In this document: positions 16,661 through 24,212 of the stretch, piece after piece
Numbering within the stretch: the stretch's first letter is position 1
Layout: the number at the start of each line of letters is the position of its first letter
Assembly: GCA_964594235.1 (NCBI GenBank)
Contig: CAZQMF010000002.1
Span: 1-64,000 of the forward strand
Length of the DNA stretch: 64,000 bases
Reading direction: 5' to 3'
From: CAYLHS01 sp964594235
GTDB taxonomy: Bacteria > Actinomycetota > Acidimicrobiia > Spongiisociales > UBA4744
The notes under the pieces: model-generated
The model's database searches: none
The model's input: only the letters and a program-made list of their open reading frames with translations
What the model was told of the DNA's origin: nothing
Translations under genes and position numbers: made by a program

Positions 16661-17587
16661 TCAATCGCCGATCGGTGCGACCACCCTCAATCCGTGTGGC
16701 AGAGCGGAGAATCGCACCACTCCCGGACTACCGAGAGACTCGCCGTCCGCCTGGAGGGGTGACGGGGGATCCGACCACACTTCGACTTCGGGGACGTCTG
16801 GCCACACATCTACTCCCCCGATCGAGGAGAGATCCCGACCTGTCACCGCCGCGGCGAGGATCCGTGGCATGTTCGTGAACGAGAGACGCTCGATCAGAAG
16901 GACGGCCAGGCCTTCGTGTGGTGCCGTCGAAACCCTCAGACGGAGGCGTCCGAAATACGTATAGGGGTCGTGGATCTGAATCAACACCGCCGCGGCGTCC
17001 GCCGACCGCTCTCCCGCCTGGACTCGCATCGTTGGCGCTGGTCTGCCGTCGCGTGACAACACGACCGAGGCGGCCGACCGGGCGTAGTGGACACTGCCGA
17101 ACCGATACTTGCGATATGGTTCCAGATTGGACAGACGGACGACCTCGGCGTCGAAGCCGAGACCCGTGGCGAATGTGGCGTACCGAACCGTCATGCTGTT
17201 CGCGGTCTCGACGGAGATCCGGGCGAGCGCCGTGCGAACGGCAGGCGGTTGAGATGCCAGGTAGGATGCCGCCTTCGCCGGCCTCGCCGGGATACCCAGG
17301 ATGCGTGCAAGCACGTTCGTCGTGCCGGCCGGGATGATTCCGAGCGTCGTCTCCGTACCGACGATTCCGTTGACGACATGGTGGACGACCCCGTCGCCGC
17401 CCATTGCGACCACGATGTTGGTCCCCTCATGAGCCGCTTGCAGCGCCCGAGCCTCGACGCCGCCTGCACTCGTCGGCCATGCCGTCTCAACCTCGTAGGC
17501 GCGGGACAGACGTGCTACCACCGTACGGTGCAGGCCACCGGTGAAGCGAGAGGCGGCGGGATTCGCGATCAACAGCAGCGAACGCAT
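16661..17587 (-). CDS. Diacylglycerol kinase-family lipid kinase (DagK/YegS-like)
   Basis: A 308-residue kinase. The catalytic N-terminal domain has LIANPAA, the nucleotide-binding VAMGGDGVVHHVVNGI and LGIIPAGTTNVLAR, the last being the GTxNxxAR motif. The C-terminal beta-sandwich ends with VWSDPPSPLQADGESLG, the conserved DGE region. Expected to phosphorylate diacylglycerol or a related lipid at the membrane. ATG is leaderless with TAGCCT 6 nt ahead. Confidence 0.9.
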   Translation of the reverse strand: MRSLLLIANPAASRFTGGLHRTVVARLSRAYEVETAWPTSAGGVEARALQAAHEGTNIVVAMGGDGVVHHVVNGIVGTETTLGIIPAGTTNVLARILGIPARPAKAASYLASQPPAVRTALARISVETANSMTVRYATFATGLGFDAEVVRLSNLEPYRKYRFGSVHYARSAASVVLSRDGRPAPTMRVQAGERSADAAAVLIQIHDPYTYFGRLRLRVSTAPHEGLAVLLIERLSFTNMPRILAAAVTGRDLSSIGGVDVWPDVPEVEVWSDPPSPLQADGESLGSPGVVRFSALPHGLRVVAPIGD

Positions 17588-17593
17588 CCCGCA

Positions 17594-17599
17594 AGGCTA
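17594..17599 (-). promoter_or_regulatory. Leaderless -10 (TAGCCT) of the lipid kinase gene
   Basis: Minus-strand TAGCCT, 6-nt spacer, then ATG; no SD. Confidence 0.5.
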
Positions 17600-17645
17600 C
17601 CGCTGGTCCTCAAGGATCGGATCACTCGCTCCGATACCTCCAGCT

Positions 17646-18602
17646 ATGAACGGTTCACGGCACGCCGCCACCTATGAAGCAGGCGGCGAGGGGGCGCTGC
17701 TCGGAGCGGCAGCCGGGGAGATGTTGGTGTCGGGCACCCGTCGGGCGTACGGGGCCACGGTGCAACAGATGGTGTTCACCGCCTACCACCTCCTCCGATC
17801 TCAACCTATCCAAGGGGAGGCCATCGCAACGCATCTGCTCGAATTCGCGTACCCGTCAGACGGGCGTGCGAGTGTCTATCGATCGCCGTCGCCGTGGCTC
17901 GCGGCGTACATCGACGAAGCGAAGCTGTCGCCGCCTACACCGATGCCGTTCTTGAACCCCGGTGCGGCGATCAGGGCCGTGCCGATAGGCGTCTGGTTCA
18001 GAAAGGAACCTCAGGCATTGATCGAAGGTGCTATCGAGGCGGTCCGCGCAACGCACACCCGGCCCGAGTCGTCGATTGTCGGAAGCGTCGTCGCGGGAAT
18101 GGTCGCAGCGGCAGGCTATGGCCAGTCGGGCCGAGACCTGGTGAACGGCGCCATCGAGGTCGCTCAACGAGCCGAGAGGACGCTCGATGTGTCAACGCCC
18201 ATCCCAGCGATGCTCGATCGCACTACCGAGCTCATTGTGGGCAGCGCCAAGGACGTGTCCGTCGAGGTGCTGTCGTGGGGGGCGAACGACACCGAAGTCG
18301 AAGTCGTAGCGATGGTCGTAGCGCTCGCATCGCGGGCGTTCGAAGAAGCGTCGGTCGTGGTGCGAAACGCGGCAGGCGTCGTCTCGCATGCGGAATGGGT
18401 CGCTCCACTCGTGGGAGCCGTGGTTGGTGCCCGGAGTGGACTCCACAAGTGGCCGTGGCCGCTTCCGAACGATCTCTGGTTCGCCGAGCTGGGTAGACGC
18501 CTCGCCCGGCAGAATGCCGTGGTCGAGGATCTTCCCGATCCGTACGCGGTCGAGGAGGTGCTCAACTACGAGCTCGCCACGGACACTCTCGTAGAGAGGT
18601 AG
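17646..18602 (+). CDS. ADP-ribosylglycohydrolase-like protein with degenerate metal sites
   Basis: A 318-residue all-helical protein that follows the DraG/ADP-ribosylglycohydrolase layout: GALLGAAAGEMLVSG near the N-terminus, NPGAAIRAVPIGVWF in the middle, ATHTRPESSIVGSVVAGMVAA, and a C-terminal SHAEWVAPLVGAVVGARSG. The Asp-rich metal ligands of active enzymes are replaced: the N-terminal GD is GE, TDDT is ATVQ and the C-terminal DxDT is SHAE. Hydrolase activity is doubtful; binding of ADP-ribose-like ligands is possible. The start is the ATG just after a GATACCT box. Confidence 0.6.
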   Translation: MNGSRHAATYEAGGEGALLGAAAGEMLVSGTRRAYGATVQQMVFTAYHLLRSQPIQGEAIATHLLEFAYPSDGRASVYRSPSPWLAAYIDEAKLSPPTPMPFLNPGAAIRAVPIGVWFRKEPQALIEGAIEAVRATHTRPESSIVGSVVAGMVAAAGYGQSGRDLVNGAIEVAQRAERTLDVSTPIPAMLDRTTELIVGSAKDVSVEVLSWGANDTEVEVVAMVVALASRAFEEASVVVRNAAGVVSHAEWVAPLVGAVVGARSGLHKWPWPLPNDLWFAELGRRLARQNAVVEDLPDPYAVEEVLNYELATDTLVER

Positions 18603-18617
18603 CGATCGAAGATCGCT
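18601..18617. terminator. Hairpin at the 3' end of the ADP-ribosylglycohydrolase-like gene
   Basis: AGCGATC-GAA-GATCGCT is a perfect 7-bp stem with a 3-nt loop starting in the stop codon. No U-run follows, so termination is only inferred from position between convergent genes. Confidence 0.45.
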
Positions 18618-18620
18618 GCC

Positions 18621-18660
18621 TCACAGCTCACAGCTGGCGACTGAAGACTGACGACTCACT
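18621..18660. repeat. Heptamer tandem array, TCACAGC x2 then ACTGAAG type x3
   Basis: TCACAGC TCACAGC, five bases, then ACTGAAG ACTGACG ACTCACT. Two of the heptamer types found elsewhere are joined in one array, between convergent genes; the last unit runs into the end of the MFS gene. Confidence 0.7.
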
Positions 18661-19885
18661 CCGACTCCAAAGGAATCGGAGCGTCCGTCACTCCCGCGAG
18701 AACGATGCGTGCCGCGCCGAAGAACAACAGCAACGACGCAATCGCAGCGACGCGTCCCCACTTGAGTACGTCGGTGATGAGAGCCCAGACGAGCGGTCCG
18801 AGAAGCGTGGCGAACCTACCGACGGTCGCGTAGAGGCCATAGAACTCGCCGTAGTGCTCGGAAGGTGAGATCCTCGCCATGTACACGCGGTCCGACGTCC
18901 AGGTGGCTCCCGCGGCCGCCCCGCCGAGGACTCCGACGAACCATCCGAGACCTCCGCGATCGGACAAGGCGGCGACAACTGCGACCACCACTGCGGCGCT
19001 CCACAGGTACAGCGCAGAGTGAAGCGCCTTGCGTGGCCCGACCCGATCGACAACCTTCCCGACGATGAACGAGGCGATGACTGCCGACACAATCGCCGAG
19101 AGCGCGAGCACGTCGGTCTGACGGTCGCTGAATCCCATCTCGGTGACGGCGAAGATCGCCACGAACAGAAACGCCGTGTTCGCACCATCCGCGTACAGGA
19201 ACCGCCCGATGAGAAACCGCGCCACGCCCGGATAACGTCGAGCTCGACGCCACGAGCTTGCAAGGTGCGCGAGCGCTTCGATGAGGCGTGGCGGTCGCCC
19301 CGGCCGTCGGGGTCGTGGGCGCTCCTCGACGAAGACGAACGCCGGCAATGCGAAGACGAGAAACATGAGAGCGAGTACCCGAAACAGCGGCCCGTACCCG
19401 TAGCGATCCAACATGATGAGGCCGGTCCCGATCGCGAGAAACGACCCGAGATAGCCAACACCCACGCCGAGCCCGGACACGAAGCCTCGGTTCATCTCGG
19501 TACTGACATCGGGGAGCATCGCGTCGTAGACGACGCTGCCCAGCGTGAACCCGATTTGACCCACGATGTAGAGCGCGAGTGATGGGTACAAGCCCCATAT
19601 GGTGAGGAGCGCCGTCGCTGCGACCGTCGCCAGCGTCGTCACGATGAGCGCCGGGCGCCGTGTTCCAGCCCGGTCGGAGCGGGTGCCGACCCACGGTGCC
19701 AGCACGATCACGATCGCCATTGCGAGCGCCGTCGCATATCCGAAGAGGGCATCGGTGCCCCCTTGCTCCTGCACCACCCACACGGAGAAATAGCGGCCGC
19801 CGACCGCCAGCGCGAACACCGTGTTCGCCAGGTCATACAGGACCCATGAGCCGGTACTTCGTCGTGACGGGATCCAAGGGTCCAT
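18656..19885 (-). CDS. MFS transporter, UMF1/Atg22-like
   Basis: A 409-residue, 12-segment membrane protein. The first helix has SWVLYDLANTVFALAV, the hallmark of the UMF1 (Atg22-related) branch of the major facilitator superfamily. The loop APWVGTRSDRAGTRRP matches the MFS A-like motif, and IVGKVVDRVGPRKALH repeats it in the second half. Substrate unknown; Atg22 exports amino acids from the yeast vacuole. TACAGT lies 8 nt before the ATG. Confidence 0.85.
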   Translation of the reverse strand: MDPWIPSRRSTGSWVLYDLANTVFALAVGGRYFSVWVVQEQGGTDALFGYATALAMAIVIVLAPWVGTRSDRAGTRRPALIVTTLATVAATALLTIWGLYPSLALYIVGQIGFTLGSVVYDAMLPDVSTEMNRGFVSGLGVGVGYLGSFLAIGTGLIMLDRYGYGPLFRVLALMFLVFALPAFVFVEERPRPRRPGRPPRLIEALAHLASSWRRARRYPGVARFLIGRFLYADGANTAFLFVAIFAVTEMGFSDRQTDVLALSAIVSAVIASFIVGKVVDRVGPRKALHSALYLWSAAVVVAVVAALSDRGGLGWFVGVLGGAAAGATWTSDRVYMARISPSEHYGEFYGLYATVGRFATLLGPLVWALITDVLKWGRVAAIASLLLFFGAARIVLAGVTDAPIPLESE

Positions 19886-19893
19886 GAAGGGCG

Positions 19894-19899
19894 ACTGTA
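19894..19899 (-). promoter_or_regulatory. Leaderless -10 (TACAGT) of the MFS gene
   Basis: Minus-strand TACAGT, 8-nt spacer, ATG; no SD. Confidence 0.45.
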
Positions 19900-19915
19900 G
19901 CCGGAGGCAGTTGGC

Positions 19916-20989
19916 TCAGAAGGTCACCGCGACGGAAATCAGTTCCTCGTGTCCGAGGAGTCCAGCCGCTGCCTCCACAGCTCGTTCGGCTTCATCCAGC
20001 GGAAACTCGTGACTCACCAGGTCGTCGAGTCTCGGATCGGTCTCCAAATGGCGGGCCGCCCAGTGGTACCCGGCGCTACTCGCCCCGAACCCTCCACGAA
20101 TCGTGATCTCTTTCAAGACGATCAGGTCGGAGAACAGCTGGTTGACAGCCCGTACTCCCTTCAGGGACGCGACGACGACGGTTCCCCCTGCCCGTACGAG
20201 ATCCAGTGCCGTGTGTATGGCCTCGGGGTCGTCCTTGGTCACGTCCAGCACGACCTCCGGCCGGGCGCCGAGGCTGTCGGCGACGGCGCCGGCGACATCG
20301 TCCTTGCGGGCGTCAACGACCATGTCGGCACCGAGTCGTCTGGCGAGTTCGAGCCGGTCTCGATTCTCCGTGAGACCGCTCACCCCGATCCAGCCTGCTC
20401 CCGCCTCCTTGGCGGCGATGACCGCCGCCAGACCTCGCGGTCCCGGTCCGAGGATCAGAACCGAGTCCCCGGTGCGAAGAGCCGAGATCTCGACCGTCCA
20501 CGTGAACGCGTCGGCCAGCGCGTGGCCGAACGTGGCCACTGGCGCCTCGATATCGTCGCTGATCGGATGAAGTCGCGCCCCGGGATCCAGGTAGAGGTAC
20601 TCGGCGAAGCCTCCCCAGAGGCCGGGGGGTTCCGTCGATGGCAGGCGGCCATATGCGTTGATCGGTCTGCGGAACGAGCACGAGTGAAGGTGTCCGAGGC
20701 ATCGGCGGCATGCGCCACAGCGGATGGAGGACTCGACAATCACGCGTGTGCCGATCGGGATGTCGAACGAGTCGTCCACCAGGGATGCAACCCGTCCAAC
20801 CACTTCGTGGCCGGGGATCAGTGGGTATCGGATGTATCGGTTCGTTCCCTGCCACACCTGGACATCCGAGCCGGTGACACCGGTCGCTTCGATCGCGAGC
20901 CAGCCGCCGGTTTCGACGGGCTGCAACGCGAATGTCGTTGCCGTGAAACGCTGCGGCTCAACCAACAGCATGGCTTTGGCCGTTGACAC
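19916..20989 (-). CDS. Zinc-type alcohol dehydrogenase (MDR family)
   Basis: A 357-residue medium-chain dehydrogenase. TGVTGSDVQVWQG occupies the usual first zinc-ligand position but carries Ser-Asp in place of the common Cys-(Gly)-Asp. PLIPGHEVVGRV provides the His-Glu motif. The structural zinc cysteines appear in CGACRRCLGHLHSC. The Rossmann fold reads VLILGPGPRGLAAV. The start is GTG with GGAGGAG 6 nt upstream, 6 codons before the first ATG. Loss of the first catalytic Cys would affect zinc binding, so the exact chemistry is uncertain. Confidence 0.82.
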   Translation of the reverse strand: MSTAKAMLLVEPQRFTATTFALQPVETGGWLAIEATGVTGSDVQVWQGTNRYIRYPLIPGHEVVGRVASLVDDSFDIPIGTRVIVESSIRCGACRRCLGHLHSCSFRRPINAYGRLPSTEPPGLWGGFAEYLYLDPGARLHPISDDIEAPVATFGHALADAFTWTVEISALRTGDSVLILGPGPRGLAAVIAAKEAGAGWIGVSGLTENRDRLELARRLGADMVVDARKDDVAGAVADSLGARPEVVLDVTKDDPEAIHTALDLVRAGGTVVVASLKGVRAVNQLFSDLIVLKEITIRGGFGASSAGYHWAARHLETDPRLDDLVSHEFPLDEAERAVEAAAGLLGHEELISVAVTF

Positions 20990-21032
20990 ACCACACTCCT
21001 CCGCGGCGAGTGTATACCCGTCGGTACGGGCT

Positions 21033-22226
21033 TCAGCCGTTGAGGAACGCCGCCAGTCGGCGCATGCCCTCCTCGAGCTGGTCGTCGGCCAAGGCATACG
21101 AAAACCTCGCGTATCCAGGTGCGCCGAATGCTTCGCCTGGAACGAATGCCACCAAGGCCTTCTCGAGGATGAGTTCGGCGAGTTCGGATGTGGACGTCGC
21201 GACCGATCCTCGAAGGGGTTTGTTCAGGAAAGCCTCCAGCGAGGGGAACGCATAGAACGCCCCGTGTGGCTCGGAGACTCGAACGCCTTCGATCTCGCTG
21301 AGCATTCGGTACATGGTTTGTCGTCGTCTGTCGAACGCCGCCCTCATCGACTCCACCGTCTCCATTCCGCCTCTCAGCGCGGTGAGAGCGGCGATCTGAG
21401 CGACGTTGTTGACGTTCGAAGTCGAGTGTGACTGGAGGTTCGATGCAGCCTTGATGACATCTGCTGGACCTACCATCCAGCCGACCCTCCATCCGGTCAT
21501 TGCGTACGACTTGGCGACCCCGTTGACGATCACCGCACTGTTCCGCAGTTCGGGAACGATCCCCGGCATCGAGACGTACTCGGCGTCGCCGTACACGAGG
21601 TACTCGTAGATGTCGTCGGTGAGCACCCAGACATTGCGTTCGACGGCCCACCGGCCGATCGCCTCCACTTCGTCTCGCGAGTAGACGGCACCACTCGGAT
21701 TTGACGGCGACACGAACACGAGGAGCTTGGTGCGCGGCGTCCACGCCGCATCGAGTGCCTCGACAGATACTCGGAAGTCGTCCTCGACGCCGGCCTGCAC
21801 CACGACCGGGACTCCGCCGGCCAATCGGATAGCCTCCGGGTAGGTGACCCAGTAGGGCGCGGGGAGAAGCACTTCGTCACCGATGTCGATGAGCGTTGCC
21901 ATCGCCGCGAAGACTGCGTGTTTCCCGCCGTTGGTAACCAGCACCTGGCCGGCCCCGACCGTGAATCCGGCGTCGCGGGTGGTCTTCGCCGCAACCTCCT
22001 CTTTGAGCTCCGGTAGCCCTGACGCGGCCGAGTACTTGTGGTAGGTGGGATTCGCGCATGCTTCGGCTGCCGCAGCGACGATGTACGAAGGGGTCGCGAA
22101 GTCGGGCTCGCCTGCACCAAAGCCGATCACGTCGTGGCCGGCGACTCTCAACGCCCTCGCCTTCGCCGTCACGGCGAGCGTCGGCGACTCGGAAATCGAG
22201 GCGATTCGTTGCGAGATCCTGGCCAT
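21033..22226 (-). CDS. Class I PLP aminotransferase (aspartate aminotransferase type)
   Basis: A 397-residue fold-type I enzyme. Visible motifs are FGAGEPDFATP at the N-terminus, YHKYSAASGLPELK, SPSNPSGAVY, the DDIYEYLVY strand, the PLP lysine in GVAKSYAMTGWRVG, and the C-terminal ARFSYA containing the carboxylate-binding Arg. This pattern is the Ib aspartate aminotransferase group, which moves the amino group between aspartate and 2-oxoglutarate. It lies head to head with serC, 34 bp apart. Confidence 0.92.
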   Translation of the reverse strand: MARISQRIASISESPTLAVTAKARALRVAGHDVIGFGAGEPDFATPSYIVAAAAEACANPTYHKYSAASGLPELKEEVAAKTTRDAGFTVGAGQVLVTNGGKHAVFAAMATLIDIGDEVLLPAPYWVTYPEAIRLAGGVPVVVQAGVEDDFRVSVEALDAAWTPRTKLLVFVSPSNPSGAVYSRDEVEAIGRWAVERNVWVLTDDIYEYLVYGDAEYVSMPGIVPELRNSAVIVNGVAKSYAMTGWRVGWMVGPADVIKAASNLQSHSTSNVNNVAQIAALTALRGGMETVESMRAAFDRRRQTMYRMLSEIEGVRVSEPHGAFYAFPSLEAFLNKPLRGSVATSTSELAELILEKALVAFVPGEAFGAPGYARFSYALADDQLEEGMRRLAAFLNG

Positions 22227-22260
22227 GATCCATTAGGTTGGTCGACTCCGAGAGACCTTA

Positions 22261-23364
22261 GTGATCGTGGAATCGAAGATCAGCATCCCAGCCGGGCTTC
22301 TCCCAAAGGACGGCCGTTTCGGATCCGGGCCAACGAAGGTACGGACAGAGTGGCTCGATGCGCTGGCGTCGTGGCCGGCCGTCGGGACATCGCATCGTCA
22401 ACAGCCGATCAAGGACGTCGTGCACCGGATCCGAGCCGGTCTCGTGGAACTGCTGACTGCCCCAGACGGCTACGAAGTCGCGCTGGGCAACGGTGGGGCG
22501 ACCGCATTCTGGGACATGGCGGCGTTCGGGCTGATCGAACGACGTAGCCAGCACCTCTCCTTCGGGGCGTTCAGTTCACGGTTCGCATCGGTCGTCGCAT
22601 CGACCCCACACCTCGAAGCTCCTGATGTGATCGAATCGGTCCCAGGAACGCACCCGATGCCACGAGCCTCCGAGGACATCGACGCGTACGCACTCACGCA
22701 CAACGAAACGTCGACCGGAGTCGCGATGGAACTCAACCGACCGGCACCCGGAATCGTCGTGGTCGACGGAACCTCGGCAGCCGGTGCACTTCGTTTCGAT
22801 GCTGCCGCCGTCGACGTCTACTACTTCTCAACACAGAAGGCGTTTGGTGCAGATGGGGGGTTGTGGGTCGCGTTGCTCTCGCCGGCTGCCGTAGAGCGGA
22901 TCGAGCAGATCGCGGCATCGGACAGACACATCCCCGCGTTCCTGAGCCTCAGCGATGCAGTTGTGAACTCGCGTCGAGATCAGACCCTCAACACACCATC
23001 GCTCGTCACCCTGTTCCTCCTCGAACGGCAAATCGAATGGATTCTCTCCAACGGTGGAATGGAGTGGGCAGGGCGCCACTGTCGTGGCATGTCCTCGATG
23101 CTCTACGAATGGGCCGAGCAGCGCGACTACGCCTCGCCTTTTGTCGTGAATCCTGCGATGCGCTCTCCTGTCACGGTGACCATCGACCTGACCGTCGACG
23201 CGGCGGAAGTGTCGGCTGCACTCAGGGAGAACGGGATCGTCGATACCGAGTCGTATCGGAAGCTCGGCAGGAACCAGCTGCGAATCGGTGTATGGCCGTC
23301 GACCGACCGGGAGGACGTCCAGCGACTCATCGCCTGTGTCGACTATGTGGTCGAACGCCTCTGA
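22261..23364 (+). CDS. serC: Phosphoserine aminotransferase
   Basis: A 367-residue enzyme of the actinobacterial SerC type, which converts 3-phosphohydroxypyruvate and glutamate to phosphoserine in serine synthesis. FGSGPTKVR near the start, GTSHRQQPIK, ALGNGGATAFWD, THNETSTGV, VVVDGTSAAG and the PLP lysine in YYFSTQKAFGADGG are all family motifs. GTG start with no clear SD. Its 3' end overlaps the next, convergent gene by 22 bp. Confidence 0.93.
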   Translation: MIVESKISIPAGLLPKDGRFGSGPTKVRTEWLDALASWPAVGTSHRQQPIKDVVHRIRAGLVELLTAPDGYEVALGNGGATAFWDMAAFGLIERRSQHLSFGAFSSRFASVVASTPHLEAPDVIESVPGTHPMPRASEDIDAYALTHNETSTGVAMELNRPAPGIVVVDGTSAAGALRFDAAAVDVYYFSTQKAFGADGGLWVALLSPAAVERIEQIAASDRHIPAFLSLSDAVVNSRRDQTLNTPSLVTLFLLERQIEWILSNGGMEWAGRHCRGMSSMLYEWAEQRDYASPFVVNPAMRSPVTVTIDLTVDAAEVSAALRENGIVDTESYRKLGRNQLRIGVWPSTDREDVQRLIACVDYVVERL

Positions 23365-24017
23365 CCTAGATCGACGTCGATGAGCGTGTGTGCCGGGCGG
23401 TACACACGCCGGGCCAGCGGAGAAAGCATGTTGAGGGGATGCAAGACGGGAAGGACCGGGGTCGATCGGGCCAGCGCACGCTCGGCGATGCCGGCGATGC
23501 GCGCCGTGGTCCAGACCCTGTCGCCGAATCTCGCAGCGGCGGGAACCAAGACCACGTCTGACGCCTCTGGTGGGCCGAGAAGGACGTTCGAATCGAGATA
23601 GCCCAACCCTCTCGCTACAGCGACCATGTCGGTCACGAGATCGTGCTCTCGTTCGGTCACGACGAGTTCCAGAACCGCAAGCGTCGAGTCTCCGAGCGAC
23701 GGTACCCCGATCGACTGCCGTTCCGCCAACCGTGAGGCGAGGACCCGGATCCACCTCGTATCGTGGAGAGCACGGTCGACGGCTTCGAGACCGGACAGGA
23801 CCCGACCGATGTCCGGGTCAACGGCGGGATCTGTCACGGCGAGGAGGAGGGCGCTATCGGCACGCTCCTTGCGGAAGCGTTGAATCCGGGGGAGCGCGTT
23901 CGACCAGTCCGAGTCGGCGAGCGATCGAAGCGCCGACACAACGGCGACAGCCGAGGCGAGGGGGTCGGCCCACTCCCTGCGGAAGGCGTCCGCCAAAACA
24001 TCCATCGGATCCTGCAT
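23343..24017 (-). CDS. Protein of unknown function
   Basis: A 224-residue, Ala/Leu-rich, soluble-looking protein with no signal peptide or membrane segment. The N-terminal half looks helical. The C-terminal half alternates strands and helices (LAVLELVVTE, DVVLVPAAARFGDRVW, STPVLPVLHPL), loosely resembling the IF-2B/MtnA Rossmann half; the similarity is too weak to name. Start: the ATG with TAGGTT 7 nt ahead, three codons inside a TTG alternative. It ends inside the convergent serC. Confidence 0.65.
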   Translation of the reverse strand: MQDPMDVLADAFRREWADPLASAVAVVSALRSLADSDWSNALPRIQRFRKERADSALLLAVTDPAVDPDIGRVLSGLEAVDRALHDTRWIRVLASRLAERQSIGVPSLGDSTLAVLELVVTEREHDLVTDMVAVARGLGYLDSNVLLGPPEASDVVLVPAAARFGDRVWTTARIAGIAERALARSTPVLPVLHPLNMLSPLARRVYRPAHTLIDVDLGQRRSTT

Positions 24018-24024
24018 CGTCGAC

Positions 24025-24030
24025 AACCTA
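24025..24030 (-). promoter_or_regulatory. Leaderless -10 (TAGGTT) of the unknown gene
   Basis: Minus-strand TAGGTT, 7-nt spacer, ATG; no SD. Confidence 0.45.
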
Positions 24031-24035
24031 CAACA

Positions 24036-24160
24036 GGCGAGCTTCGCTCGCCGTGGTTGTCGGTTATGGGTTTTCGGTTCTCGGTGGGAGGGTCGCCCTA
24101 CGGGTTGTCTGGGGCAGCGTTCTTACTGATGACTGATGACTGATGACTGCGAGCGAAGCG
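24036..24160. repeat. Composite heptamer element, well preserved copy
   Basis: In order: a perfect 7-bp hairpin GGCGAGC-TTC-GCTCGCC (24036-24052); four GGTTNTC-type heptamers (24055-24082); a spacer of about 40 bp with GTCGCCC and GCGTTCTT; three exact ACTGATG heptamers plus a partial (24125-24149); and GCGAGCGAAGC. It occupies the divergent gap before the P5C dehydrogenase gene. No gene lies inside. Confidence 0.85.
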
Positions 24161-24212
24161 AACCGGGCAGCGCCCGCCTCTTCTAGTCTGGGTATGCGCA
24201 CAAGGAGGAACA

